From positions 124,001-188,000 of the forward strand of contig NZ_KQ410725.1 of NCBI RefSeq assembly GCF_001262505.1: 64,000 nucleotides of DNA. The letters run 5' to 3'. The translations under genes were made by a program, and so were the position numbers. The notes under the pieces were generated by a model that saw nothing but the letters and a program-made list of their open reading frames with translations, was not told the DNA's origin and made no database searches. The first letter of the stretch is position 1, and each line of letters starts with the position of its first letter. The DNA comes from Shinella sp. SUS2 (GTDB taxonomy: Bacteria > Pseudomonadota > Alphaproteobacteria > Rhizobiales > Rhizobiaceae). Below, piece by piece: positions 18,621 to 27,308 of the stretch.

Positions 18621-18998
18621 TCAGATGAACTTCGACGCCACCACATAGCCGGCATAGACGGCGTTGGCGATGATCAGGCAGAAGACGGCGAAGGAACCGA
18701 GGTCCTTCGAGTGTTTGCCCATCTCGGAAATCTCCGGCGAGACACGGTCGACGATCTCCTCGATCGCCGTGTTGAGCGCCTCGAAGGCGATCATCAGGAG
18801 GAAGAGGATCGCCATGGCGACATACTGGAAGAAGGATGCGCCGACGAGGGTGAAGAGCACCATGGCGACGCCGAAGGCGATCAGCTCGTGGCGGAAGGCG
18901 GATTCGCCGAGCAGGCGGCGCGCGCCGGCGGCCGAATAGGTCGCTGCCGCAAACAGGTGGCTGATGCCCGTCTTCTTCTCGATTGGTCCCTGACCCAT
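18621..18998 (-). CDS. dgkA: Diacylglycerol kinase DgkA
   Basis: A 125-residue inner-membrane enzyme that phosphorylates diacylglycerol to phosphatidic acid. It has three membrane helices and the family signature [18 protein letters not shown] (about 72-89), with catalytic Glu residues. The start at 18998 is chosen because an alternative ATG at 19076 would place a terminator-like hairpin inside the coding region. It is downstream of cobT on the same strand but separated from it by that hairpin. Confidence 0.93.
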   Translation of the reverse strand: MGQGPIEKKTGISHLFAAATYSAAGARRLLGESAFRHELIAFGVAMVLFTLVGASFFQYVAMAILFLLMIAFEALNTAIEEIVDRVSPEISEMGKHSKDLGSFAVFCLIIANAVYAGYVVASKFI

Positions 18999-19027
18999 TC
19001 CCGCAATCCCGTTTTCGCCGCTCTCAT

Positions 19028-19056
19028 GAAACACGCCCGCATGACGGGCGTGTTTC
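19028..19056 (-). terminator. Perfect 12-bp hairpin after cobT
   Basis: GAAACACGCCCG (19028-19039) pairs perfectly with 19045-19056 around a five-base loop. It lies between the cobT stop and the dgkA start on the minus strand. A long U-run is missing, so termination may be partial. Confidence 0.65.
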
Positions 19057-19099
19057 GCGCTCTCAATCCATGCCATTGAGGCTTTTTGCCGGCCGCTCG

Positions 19100-20116
19100 T
19101 TAGGTGCGGTTGCTGACGCCCGCCTGAACGAAGGTCGCCATGCCGGAATGGCAGGCCGCCGCCGCCTTGACGATGCCGGCGGCAAGCGCCGCCCCCGTGC
19201 CCTCGCCGAGCCGCATGCCGAGCGCGAGCAGTGGCGTCTTGCCGAGTTTCTCGATCGATTTGAGGTGCCCCGGTTCGGCCGAGACATGGCCGATCAGGCA
19301 GTGGTCGAGTGCGGCCGGATTGGCCGCGCGCAGGATAGCGCCCGCCGCCGTCGCCACATAGCCGTCGAGGATGACGGGAATCTTCTGCATGCGGGCAGCG
19401 AGGATCGCGCCGGCCATGGCGGCGATCTCGCGGCCGCCGAGGCGGCGCAGCACCTCCAGCGGATCGGAAAGATGCGCCCGGTGCAGCTCGACGGCTTTCT
19501 TCACCGCCGCCACCTTGCGCTGAAGGACCTCGCCTTCCGAGCCGGTGCCGGGCCCGACCCATTCCTCCGCCGTACCGCCATAGAGCGCCAGGTTGATCGC
19601 CGCGGCGATCGTCGTGTTGCCGATGCCCATCTCGCCGATGCACAGGAGATCCGTGCCGCCGGCAACCGCCTCCATGCCGAAGGCCATGGTGGCCGCGCAA
19701 TCGCGCTCGGACAGTGCCGCCTCCTGCGTGATGTCGGCGGTCGGATAGTCGAGCGCCAGGTCGAAGACCTTCAGGCCGAGATCGTGCGTCACGCAGATCT
19801 GGTTGATCGCCGCGCCGCCAGCCGCAAAGTTCTCCACCATCTGCGCGGTGACGGAGGACGGATAGGGCGTGATGCCCTGCTGGGTGACGCCATGGTTGCC
19901 GGCGAAGATGGCGACCAGCGGCCGCGTCACGGCCGGCGGCCGGCCGGTCCAGGCGGCGAGCCAGAAGGCGATCTCCTCCAGCCGGCCAAGCGCGCCCGGC
20001 GGTTTGGTGAGCTGCTTGTCGCGTTCGCGCGCCGCCACCAGCGCAGCCGAATCGGGGCCGGGCAGGTTGCGCAGCAATTCACGAAAATCATCGAACGGCA
20101 GGCCGCTGGCACTCAT
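19100..20116 (-). CDS. cobT: Nicotinate-nucleotide--dimethylbenzimidazole phosphoribosyltransferase
   Basis: CobT (called CobU in Pseudomonas denitrificans and rhizobial nomenclature) makes alpha-ribazole phosphate for the lower ligand of vitamin B12. The 338-residue product carries the family's [10 protein letters not shown] (about 38-47), [16 protein letters not shown] (about 70-85), [14 protein letters not shown] and, near the C-terminus, [13 protein letters not shown] with the catalytic glutamate. It is divergent from cobS, the enzyme that uses its product after dephosphorylation. No cobalamin riboswitch was seen in the 304-base divergent region. Confidence 0.95.
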   Translation of the reverse strand: MSASGLPFDDFRELLRNLPGPDSAALVAARERDKQLTKPPGALGRLEEIAFWLAAWTGRPPAVTRPLVAIFAGNHGVTQQGITPYPSSVTAQMVENFAAGGAAINQICVTHDLGLKVFDLALDYPTADITQEAALSERDCAATMAFGMEAVAGGTDLLCIGEMGIGNTTIAAAINLALYGGTAEEWVGPGTGSEGEVLQRKVAAVKKAVELHRAHLSDPLEVLRRLGGREIAAMAGAILAARMQKIPVILDGYVATAAGAILRAANPAALDHCLIGHVSAEPGHLKSIEKLGKTPLLALGMRLGEGTGAALAAGIVKAAAACHSGMATFVQAGVSNRT

Positions 20117-20420
20117 CTTGGGGAATTCCTTAAGTTTCGGCTTTCAAAGGCGTGTGTTTGGTGTCTCCTAATAGAGGCAGGGCGCGAATCCGACAACCGC
20201 ATTTGCGGCGGCCTTCGTCGCCCTTTCGTCACAGGGCAATCGGGTAGGATGGCGCGGTTTACAAAAAGCCCCTCACCTGCCTGCCGGCATCCGCTCCCCG
20301 CAAGCGGGGCGAGGAAGGAAAACCTCAGCGTTTTCCCCTTCTCCCCGCTTGCGCGGAGAAGGTCCGGCAGGGGGATGAGGGGCGCGTCACAAGCCGAACC
20401 GCCTTCGGAAAGGACCAGAC
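20117..20420. promoter_or_regulatory. cobT-cobS divergent region
   Basis: About 300 bases holding both promoters. The right half (20268-20385) is a palindromic intergenic repeat listed separately. The left half has no B12-box (GCCACTG) on either strand and no gene. Confidence 0.5.
20268..20385. repeat. Rhizobial palindromic intergenic repeat, copy 1
   Basis: An imperfect inverted repeat of about 118 bases. Its left end begins GCCCCTCACC with CTGCCGG and CCCCGCAAGCGGGG, and its right end contains CCCCGCTTGCGCGGAGAAGG with CCGGCAGGGGGATGAGGGG. The same blocks recur at 57138-57270. Such elements are widespread non-coding repeats in Rhizobiaceae. Confidence 0.85.
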
Positions 20421-21203
20421 TTGGCCATTCAGGACTATATCGACGACACCGCCCGCTCGGTCGCCTTCCTCTCGCGCGTGCCGGTGCCGCAGCGTCATTT
20501 CATCGGCCATGACGGCCGGTTGTCGCGCGCCGTGCGCACCTTCCCGCTGGCCGGCGTGCTGATCGTGCTGCCCGCTGCCGCCCTCGCCGCACTGCTGTCT
20601 GCGCTCTCCACACCGCCGCTGCTCATCGCCTTCGCCACGCTCGCCGTACAGGCTCTCCTCACTGGCGCCCTGCACGAGGACGGGCTTTCCGACAGCGCCG
20701 ACGGCATCGGCGGCGGGCGGGACCGGGAGAGCGCGCTCGCCATTATGAAGGACAGCCGCATCGGCTCCTACGGCGCGGTCGCGCTCATCCTCTCCTTCGG
20801 GCTGCGGGCCGCGGCCATCGCGGCCCTTGCCGCCGTCCTCACACCGTCCGGGCTCGGCATGGTGCTGCTCGCCGCCGCCGCCGCCAGCCGCACCGCGATG
20901 GTCTGGCACTGGTCGCTGCTGCCGCCCGCCCGGCGCGACGGTGTCGCAGCCTCGGTCGGCGAGCCGGACAGCGGCGCGACGATCGTCGCACTCGCAAGCG
21001 GCATCCTCCTTGCCGCCGCGCTCCTGCTGCCACATGGCAGCGTGCTGTCCTTCGTGCTCGCACTCCTCCTCGCCGTGGTCGCCGTCCTCGCCTTCAACCG
21101 TGCCGCGCTCGGCAAGATCGGCGGCCATACGGGCGATACGATCGGCGCCACGCAGCAGCTCGCGGAAATGTCAGTGCTCTTCGCCCTTGCCTTGGCGCTC
21201 TGA
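20421..21203 (+). CDS. cobS: Adenosylcobinamide-GDP ribazoletransferase
   Basis: CobS (CobV in Pseudomonas denitrificans nomenclature) joins alpha-ribazole to adenosylcobinamide-GDP, the last assembly step of B12, at the inner membrane. The 260-residue product has several hydrophobic helices and the Asp-rich catalytic segment HEDGLSDSADGIGGGRDRE (about 87-105), followed by KDSRIGSYG and a later HTGDTIGATQQLAE. It is divergent from cobT, with the promoter next to an intergenic repeat. The TTG before the preferred start is also possible. Confidence 0.93.
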   Translation: MAIQDYIDDTARSVAFLSRVPVPQRHFIGHDGRLSRAVRTFPLAGVLIVLPAAALAALLSALSTPPLLIAFATLAVQALLTGALHEDGLSDSADGIGGGRDRESALAIMKDSRIGSYGAVALILSFGLRAAAIAALAAVLTPSGLGMVLLAAAAASRTAMVWHWSLLPPARRDGVAASVGEPDSGATIVALASGILLAAALLLPHGSVLSFVLALLLAVVAVLAFNRAALGKIGGHTGDTIGATQQLAEMSVLFALALAL

Positions 21204-21240
21204 GCTGCCGATATAGGAAAAACAATTTTCGGGAGCCGCG

Positions 21241-21462
21241 ATGGAATCGCCCTGTATCCTCGTCTGTTCGATCGACATGGTGACCGGCTACTGCTTCGGT
21301 TGCGGTCGCACGCGCGATGAAATCGGCGCCTGGACGCTCTATTCGTCAGACCAGCGCCGCGCCATCATGGCCGAGCTTCCCGCTCGCCTTGCCACCGTCG
21401 AACGCAAACCGCGGCGCGAGACCCGCCGCACCCGCATGGCCCGGGAGCGCGGCGAAGCATGA
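21241..21462 (+). CDS. DUF1289 family small Cys-rich protein
   Basis: A 73-residue protein with the DUF1289 pattern: SPCILVCSIDMVTGYCFGCG with four cysteines that probably bind a metal, then RTRDEIGAWTLYSSDQR. The C-terminal third is basic. Function is unknown. It has GGGAG just upstream and overlaps the next gene by four bases, so the two are cotranslated. Confidence 0.85.
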   Translation: MESPCILVCSIDMVTGYCFGCGRTRDEIGAWTLYSSDQRRAIMAELPARLATVERKPRRETRRTRMARERGEA

Positions 21463-22157
21463 GGCTGTACATCCTTCTCGGCATCCTCGCCATCGGCCTC
21501 GGCGCCCTGATCCTCAACCATGACAGCGGCCGCACCATGGGCATGGACAACAACGATTTCGGCCGTCTCGTCACGCTGTCGGCGATCGCCACCATGATGG
21601 CGGCCGGCGTGCTCGCCGGGCGACGGCAATGGGGCGAAAGCATACGTCAGGCCGGAATCTGGCTGGTGATCATCCTCGTGCTCGCCACCGGCTATCTCTA
21701 TCGCTTCGACCTGCAGGAGGTCGGCAACCGCCTGACCGCCGGCCTCATTCCCGGCCGCGCCGTGGTGACGACCAGCGCCAGCGGCGAACAGATCCTCGTC
21801 ATCCACAAGGGCGTGTCCGGCCACTACGAGGCCGAGGTAACGATCGACGGCACGCCGCTGCGCATGCTGGTCGATACCGGCGCCAGCTCCGTCGTGCTGT
21901 CCTACGAGGACGCCATGCGCCTCGGCATCAACCCGGACAACCTCGTCTTCTCCATCGACGTGTCCACCGCCAACGGCCGGGCGCTCGCCGCTCCCGTCAC
22001 GCTGCGCCAGGTTGCCATCGGCCCCATCCTGCGCGGCACCATCCGCGGCATGGTCACCGAACAGGGCCGGCTGGAACAGAGCCTGCTCGGCATGAGCTTC
22101 CTCGAAACGCTCGGCTCGATAGAGATCACGCGCGACGAATTGCGGCTGAAGGATTGA
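21459..22157 (+). CDS. TIGR02281-type clan AA aspartic protease
   Basis: A 232-residue membrane-anchored retropepsin-like protease. Three hydrophobic segments in the first 82 residues are followed by a periplasmic domain with the active-site motif MLVDTGASSVVLS (Asp139) and a C-terminal LLGMSFLETLG flap/ILG-type motif. As in this family, one Asp per chain implies a dimer. The substrate is unknown. Coupled to the DUF1289 gene. Confidence 0.88.
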   Translation: MRLYILLGILAIGLGALILNHDSGRTMGMDNNDFGRLVTLSAIATMMAAGVLAGRRQWGESIRQAGIWLVIILVLATGYLYRFDLQEVGNRLTAGLIPGRAVVTTSASGEQILVIHKGVSGHYEAEVTIDGTPLRMLVDTGASSVVLSYEDAMRLGINPDNLVFSIDVSTANGRALAAPVTLRQVAIGPILRGTIRGMVTEQGRLEQSLLGMSFLETLGSIEITRDELRLKD

Positions 22158-22254
22158 GGCAGCGCGCCCGCCCGTTGCAGGCGCTCGCAGAGAAAGCCGC
22201 TATTCGCATATACGGGTCGCGGCGGCACGCGAACGACACGGAAAAGGAGACGGC

Positions 22255-22734
22255 ATGAGCCCGAAACCCACCGGCCACGTTCTTGGCAATGACCTCGTTC
22301 TCACGCGGACGTTCCGCGCGCCCATCGACGATGTCTGGGCGAGCGTGACGAAATCGGAGCGCACCGCCCTCTGGTTCGGCCGCTGGGAAGGCGACGCCGG
22401 CCCCGGCAAGACCGTGCGGCTGCAACTCACCCACGAGAAGGACCAGCCGTGGTCGGATGTCGTGATCGAAGAATGCGAAGCGCCGTACCGGCTGGTCGTC
22501 GCCATGAAGGATGACTACGGCGACTGGCGCATCGCGCTGACATTGACGCAGACGGACGACACGACCGAGCTGCGTTTCGTGCAGCCGCTCAGCGACCGGA
22601 AGCTTGCCGGCGATGTCGGGCCGGGCTGGGAGTATTACCTCGACATGCTGGTCGCATCGCGCGAGGGCAAGGCGCTGCCGTCCTTCGCGGATTACTACCC
22701 GTCGCAGAAGGCCTACTATCTCGACGGCGCGTGA
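22255..22734 (+). CDS. SRPBCC (AHSA1-like) domain protein
   Basis: A 159-residue START-like protein of the AHSA1 group: FRAPIDDVWASVTKSERTAL and WFGRWEGDAGPGK near the N-terminus, then ELRFVQPLSDR and a C-terminal GPGWEYYLDMLVA. It likely binds a hydrophobic ligand. It is a single gene with AAAGGAGA just upstream, convergent with the ABC-2 exporter genes. Confidence 0.82.
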   Translation: MSPKPTGHVLGNDLVLTRTFRAPIDDVWASVTKSERTALWFGRWEGDAGPGKTVRLQLTHEKDQPWSDVVIEECEAPYRLVVAMKDDYGDWRIALTLTQTDDTTELRFVQPLSDRKLAGDVGPGWEYYLDMLVASREGKALPSFADYYPSQKAYYLDGA

Positions 22735-22755
22735 CCGCCCGGCGCCCCGGCAGAC

Positions 22756-23517
22756 TCAGTTCTTCAGCTTGTACCCCGTCTTGAAGATCCAGGCGGTGAT
22801 CGAAAGGCATACCGCCAGGAAGCCCAGCACCGTCACGAGGCTGACGATGGGGTTGACGTCGGCGATCTCGTAGAAGCTCCAGCGGAAGCCGGAGACGAGG
22901 TAGAGCACCGGGTTGAAATGGCTCACCGCCTGCCAGAAGGGCGGCAGCATGTCGATCGAATAGAAGCTGCCGCCGAGGAAGACGAGCGGCGGGATGATCA
23001 GCATGGGGAAGAGGTTGAGCTGCTCGAAGTCCTTCGCCCAGATGCCGATCATGAAGCCGAACAGGCTGAAGCTGACGGCCGTCAGCACGAAGAACAGCAC
23101 CATCATGAACGGGTGCTTGATCGAGATATCGACGAAGAGCGAAGCCGTGACGAGAATGATCGTGCCGACGATCAGTCCCTTGGTGGCCGCCGCGCCGACA
23201 TAGCCGATGACGATCTCGATCATCGAGATGGGCGAGGAGAGGATCTCGTAGATCGTGCCGGTGAATTTCGGGAAGTAGATGCCGAAGGAGCCGTTGCCGA
23301 TGCACTGGTTGAGCAGCGTCAGCATGATGAGGCCGGGCGCGATGAAGGCACCGTAGGAAACGCCCTGCACCTCCTGCATGCGCGAGCCGATCGCCGCGCC
23401 GAAGACGATGAAATAGAGCGAGGTGGTGATGACCGGCGACACGATGCTCTGCAGCAGCGTGCGGCGCGTGCGCGCCATCTCGAATGCGTAGATCGACTTG
23501 ATCGCCTCGATGTTCAT
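22756..23517 (-). CDS. ABC-2 type transporter permease
   Basis: A 253-residue inner-membrane permease with six hydrophobic segments and the ABC-2 signature near the C-terminal half ([20 protein letters not shown]). It begins within the stop codon of the upstream ATPase gene (4-base overlap), so the two form one exporter. The class includes drug, polysaccharide and heme exporters; the substrate is undetermined. Confidence 0.9.
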   Translation of the reverse strand: MNIEAIKSIYAFEMARTRRTLLQSIVSPVITTSLYFIVFGAAIGSRMQEVQGVSYGAFIAPGLIMLTLLNQCIGNGSFGIYFPKFTGTIYEILSSPISMIEIVIGYVGAAATKGLIVGTIILVTASLFVDISIKHPFMMVLFFVLTAVSFSLFGFMIGIWAKDFEQLNLFPMLIIPPLVFLGGSFYSIDMLPPFWQAVSHFNPVLYLVSGFRWSFYEIADVNPIVSLVTVLGFLAVCLSITAWIFKTGYKLKN

Positions 23518-24440
23518 CGGCCCTCTCCCACCAGTTCCACGAAAATGTCTTCCAGCGAACTCTGCTCGGTGGAGATGTCCCTGACCCGAAGCCCCGCCTG
23601 CGACAGCGCGGAGAGGAGCGAGGATATGCCGGTGCGCTCACCGGAACTGTCGAACTCGTAGACCAGCCGCTCGCCGCCCTCGGCAAGCGTCAGTCCGTAG
23701 GACGACAGCGTATCGGGCAGGGCCGCAAGCGGCTCGGCGAGTTCCACCGTCATCTGCTTGCGTCCGAGTTTCGCCATCAGCGCCTTCTTGTCCTCGACCA
23801 GCAGGATCTGGCCGTGGTTGATGACGCCGATGCGGTCGGCGATCTCCTCGGCCTCCTCGATATAGTGCGTCGTCAGGATGATGGTGACGCCGGAGGCACG
23901 CAGTCGCTCGACGAGCTGCCACATGTCCTTGCGCAGCGAAACGTCGACCCCCGCCGTCGGCTCGTCGAGGAACAGCACCTTCGGCTCGTAGGAGAGCGCC
24001 TTGGCGATCAGGACGCGCCGCCGCATGCCGCCCGAGAGGTGGCGCAGCACCGTGTCCTTCTTGTCGTAGAGCGAGAGGTCGCGCAGGATGCGCTCGATCA
24101 GCGCCGGGTTCGGCGAACAGCCGTGCAGACCGCGCGAGAAGGCGACCGTGTTCCACACCGTCTCGAACGCATCGAGCGTCAGCTCCTGCGGCACGAGGCC
24201 GATGATCGCGCGGGTCTTGCGATAGTCCGTGAGGATGTCGCTGCCGGCGACCGTCACCGAGCCGCCCGACGGCGTGACGATGCCGCAGATGATCGAGATC
24301 ATCGTCGTCTTGCCCGCGCCGTTCGGCCCGAGCAGTGCCAGGATCTCGCCCTCCTCGATGTCGAGGTCGACGCCCTTCAGCGCCTGGAACCCCGATGCGT
24401 AGCTCTTGGTGAGATTGCGGATGGAAACGATGGGCGCCAT
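23514..24440 (-). CDS. ABC-2 type transporter ATP-binding protein
   Basis: About 308 residues with Walker [10 protein letters not shown], Walker [13 protein letters not shown], signature LSGGMRRR and the switch His in [12 protein letters not shown]-terminal extension (about 230-308) follows, typical of DrrA/NodI-type exporters. It partners the ABC-2 permease. The ATG at 24440 is chosen because family similarity begins there; in-frame ATG 24467 and GTG 24479 are alternatives and none has a convincing ribosome site. Confidence 0.88.
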   Translation of the reverse strand: MAPIVSIRNLTKSYASGFQALKGVDLDIEEGEILALLGPNGAGKTTMISIICGIVTPSGGSVTVAGSDILTDYRKTRAIIGLVPQELTLDAFETVWNTVAFSRGLHGCSPNPALIERILRDLSLYDKKDTVLRHLSGGMRRRVLIAKALSYEPKVLFLDEPTAGVDVSLRKDMWQLVERLRASGVTIILTTHYIEEAEEIADRIGVINHGQILLVEDKKALMAKLGRKQMTVELAEPLAALPDTLSSYGLTLAEGGERLVYEFDSSGERTGISSLLSALSQAGLRVRDISTEQSSLEDIFVELVGEGR

Positions 24441-24532
24441 GGGAGGGTCCGGAGAGAGGGATTTCATGCGGAAGGACACCCTATATGGCGTGTCCCTCGT
24501 CGATTTTCACCCTGAGGGCGCAAAAAAGTCGC

Positions 24533-25354
24533 TCAGCCGTAGATGCTCGCGAGGAAGCGCAGCGAAACGAGGATGAGGAAGATGCCGAAGCCGACCTCGA
24601 GCTGCCGCTTGCTCATCGAATGCGCCAGCCGGACACCCCAGGGCGTGACGACGAGGGCGATCGGCACGATGAGCGCGACGGCCACCCAGTTGATGAAACC
24701 GGTGGAGAACGGCGGCAGGCCCGGCTCGCCCCAGCCAGCCCAGATGTAGCCGACGATGCCGGGAATGGAGATCAGCACGCCGACGCCGGAGGACGTCGCC
24801 ACCGCCTGGTGGATCGGCCGGCCGAAGGAGGTCATGTAGGTGTTGTTCAGCACGCCGCCGCCGATCCCCATCAGGCCGGAAAGCGTGCCGATGACGACGC
24901 CTGCCACCTGGTTGGCGATGCCCGTCGGCAAATCGTTGCCCACGCGCCAGGTATCGCGGTTGAACAGCATGCGCAGCGCCACCAGCAGCGCGATGCCGAC
25001 GAAGATGAGGCGAAGGCCGACGCTGGAGATCAGCGCAGCGATGACCGAAGCGAGGATCGCGCCGAAGGGCAGCGCGACGATCCAGCTCTTCAGAAGGTCC
25101 ATATCCACCGCGCCACGCAGCCGGTGCGAGGTGAAGGAGCGGATCGAGGTCGGCACGATGATGGCGATGGAGGTGCCGATGGACAGGTGCATGCGCACCG
25201 CCTCCGGCACGTCGAGATAGCCGAACACCTGGTAGAAGACCGGCACGAGGATCGCCCCGCCGCCAATGCCGAAAATGCCGGCAAGCAGGCCGGACACGAC
25301 GCCCGCCGCGACGAGCGCGAGCGCGAAGAGAACAAGATCGGCGACGGGGGGCAT
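24533..25354 (-). CDS. TauE/SafE family sulfite exporter-like permease
   Basis: A 273-residue permease with about eight membrane segments and the two family repeats, visible as GLLAGIFGIGGGAILVPVFY (about 23-42) and GTLSGLMGIGGGVLNNTYM. TauE/SafE proteins export sulfite or sulfoacetate-type anions, but most members have unassigned substrates. The start has AGGAG six bases upstream. It is a single gene. Confidence 0.9.
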   Translation of the reverse strand: MPPVADLVLFALALVAAGVVSGLLAGIFGIGGGAILVPVFYQVFGYLDVPEAVRMHLSIGTSIAIIVPTSIRSFTSHRLRGAVDMDLLKSWIVALPFGAILASVIAALISSVGLRLIFVGIALLVALRMLFNRDTWRVGNDLPTGIANQVAGVVIGTLSGLMGIGGGVLNNTYMTSFGRPIHQAVATSSGVGVLISIPGIVGYIWAGWGEPGLPPFSTGFINWVAVALIVPIALVVTPWGVRLAHSMSKRQLEVGFGIFLILVSLRFLASIYG

Positions 25355-25721
25355 GGCAGGCTCCTGGGGATCCGCCAGGACGGCGGCGACTCGCGGGAAT
25401 TTCGCATTTGCGAAGTGCGCACTGTCATCAAACCGTGACCCATTTCAACCATTGTCTGACGCGAGGCCGGCAGGAACGACACGCACCCCGCTCACCAGGC
25501 GTTCCCCTGCCCTCGCGCAGCGGCCTTGCTCCCGGACCCTGAGGGAGTTTTCGGCGGCCCCATCCGCCCGCTTCCCCCGCGGAAGCACGCCTGACATCTT
25601 CGCCGGTCCGCGCCGGCGACGGTGATGGAATGTGACGTTCCAGGCGGCCCCACCCTACGGGTTGCCACCCCTTCTTTCGACCGGCGCCCCGCCGGTCTTT
25701 TTTTGCCCTCAGATCAGGCCG
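25355..25721 (+). ncRNA. Possible small RNA in a 367-base gap with its own terminator
   Basis: No protein gene is seen here, yet the plus strand ends in a strong intrinsic terminator (25679-25704) with no plus-strand gene upstream. A further stem, GGCAGG with AACG near 25470 pairing with CGTT and CCTGCC near 25505, lies within it. The simplest reading is an unannotated small RNA of about 200 bases ending at 25704. It does not show the signatures of RNase P, tmRNA or SRP RNA. 6S RNA cannot be excluded. Confidence 0.35.
25679..25704 (+). terminator. Intrinsic terminator without a visible gene
   Basis: GACCGGC (25679-25685) pairs with GCCGGTC (25691-25697) and is followed directly by seven T. 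The T-run on the plus strand only defines the direction. Confidence 0.85.
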
Positions 25722-26936
25722 TTACAGGCTGCAATGCCGGTAGCCGGATTTGCGCGCCCTGAGATCGAAGTGGAAGTGGTCCTTGTGGAAGCGGTCGCTG
25801 CCCGGCCCGAGCACGGTGGAAAAATACTTGCAGCTGTCGCCGCGCACCGATTTCAGGAGGCCCTTTTCGCGGAAGGCGAAGAAACCCTTCTTCTCGATGG
25901 CGATCGCCTTGCCGTTCTTCAGCACGATCTTGCCGACATCGATGGCGTTGCCCTTGGCGTGTTCCGACATGGAAGCACCGCGCTGCGAGTTCATGGTGCG
26001 GCAGGAATAGGAGGACATCTGGTGGATGGCCGAGACGCCCGAGAGATAGCGGGTGCGGCTGGACGGAACGAGCTCGTTCTTCACCCAGCGCGCGAAGGCC
26101 TCGGTGATCTGGCAGTTGACCTGGGCCGCCGGCTTGATCTGGATGCCCCCGGAAAGGCCCGACAGCTCGATCGGCCAGGCGATGCCGCAGGAACGCCCGC
26201 GGGAAATGCGCGGCACGTCGCGGAACTTGACGCCGAGCTTCTGCAGCCGCTGGCGGCAGGCCTTTTCCGAAGCCGGCATGCCGCCCATGGTTTCCGGCAT
26301 CTGCATCGGATTGTTGAGGCGCGGCAGGAAGGCGACCTGTTCGCCCTCATTCGTCTGCCGGCGGCGGGTCGTCGCCTTGTCCGGCACCTGGAGGTAATCG
26401 CCGCCATCAGGCGCCTCGCCGAGCTCGACGCCGGCGTCCGACATCGGGATCGTCGCCGGCTGGCCGATCTGCTGCGGCGTGTCCGAGCCGATGCCGTCGA
26501 CGACGACCTGGGTGGCGTTGCCTTCCGCGATCTCGTTCGCCTGCGCCTCCGCCAGCCCCTCGATGCGCGCGACGCCGAGCCCCTCGTCCATGTTGACGCC
26601 GCCTTCGGGCACGGTCAGCACGCCGGAGGAGGCCTGCACGGGCTGGGTGATGCCCATCGCCTCGTCGCTGTCGATCATCGGCAGGCGCTTCTTCTCCGCA
26701 AGCGGCGTGACCATCGCCGTATCGGCCGCGGTCGTCGTCTCGACCGGATAGTCGGTGAGATCGCCGCCCGTGTCGCCGATATCGGCGGCAGGGCGCTGCG
26801 AGACTTCCTCCGAGGGTCGGATGGCGCCGACGATGTCGTCGGGCGGGGTCATGCCCCCGGAACAGGCGGCAAGCATCGCCGGGATCAGGAACAGCCCGAG
26901 CGGCCGGCGCAGACGAGAAACAAACGCTATACCCAT
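25722..26936 (-). CDS. Extensin-like family lipoprotein
   Basis: A 404-residue protein with a lipoprotein signal (MLAAC lipobox near residue 26), a long low-complexity acidic linker (about 30-230) and a C-terminal extensin-like domain (about 240-404). That domain contains SEHAKGNAIDVGK and KDHFHFDLR, which resemble the zinc ligands of M15 peptidases, and several cysteines. It probably acts on peptidoglycan or another wall polymer in the periplasm. The start at 26936 has GGAAG upstream and is followed by a correct signal sequence; the longer open frame upstream has none. Confidence 0.82.
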   Translation of the reverse strand: MGIAFVSRLRRPLGLFLIPAMLAACSGGMTPPDDIVGAIRPSEEVSQRPAADIGDTGGDLTDYPVETTTAADTAMVTPLAEKKRLPMIDSDEAMGITQPVQASSGVLTVPEGGVNMDEGLGVARIEGLAEAQANEIAEGNATQVVVDGIGSDTPQQIGQPATIPMSDAGVELGEAPDGGDYLQVPDKATTRRRQTNEGEQVAFLPRLNNPMQMPETMGGMPASEKACRQRLQKLGVKFRDVPRISRGRSCGIAWPIELSGLSGGIQIKPAAQVNCQITEAFARWVKNELVPSSRTRYLSGVSAIHQMSSYSCRTMNSQRGASMSEHAKGNAIDVGKIVLKNGKAIAIEKKGFFAFREKGLLKSVRGDSCKYFSTVLGPGSDRFHKDHFHFDLRARKSGYRHCSL

Positions 26937-27308
26937 TGTCACTTCCGCCAGCCCTGCCCCGCGTCCTGCGGGTCCCGGTTGCGCACATTGTTGTCCGGTC
27001 ATGGTGCAGGTCGCTTTTGTCCGCATTCGGACGGGAAAAGCCCGAAACCGGACGCGAAAAGCGATCGTCCTGCATTTCCAGAGGATTTTCGCGCAACAGG
27101 GTAAAGGAACCGTTTTCAGGCACCCCGCGAGATTAGTGGGGGAGCCAGCCGCACAGAACAACGCTGCTCTTGTCGGGAGACACACGCAGGCCGGTCTTCA
27201 TGGCCGATCTCCCCCTCTGCATTGCAGACACCTTGCCGAACCGACCCCAACGAAAAACCCCGGCGCCTGGGGCGCCGGGGCAAGTTCGTCCGGAGATCGT
27301 CTTTTGCG
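26937..27308. other. Gap between extensin-like and chemoreceptor genes
   Basis: 372 bases with no convincing gene. It contains the chemoreceptor's terminator (27253-27280) and the promoter region of the extensin-like gene. No tRNA or other RNA gene was recognised. Confidence 0.5.
27253..27280 (-). terminator. Intrinsic terminator of the chemoreceptor gene
   Basis: On the minus strand a 10-bp perfect stem (27271-27280 with 27258-27267, three-base loop) is followed by five T (A at 27253-27257). It lies about 30 bases past the chemoreceptor stop. Confidence 0.88.

Noticed and set aside
18998-19076. An upstream ATG for dgkA at 19076.
   Set aside because: It would read through a perfect 12-bp hairpin and add 26 residues not found in the DgkA family.
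20117-20420. Cobalamin riboswitch before cobT or cobS.
   Set aside because: No B12 box (GCCACTG) or adjacent folded core is visible on either strand.
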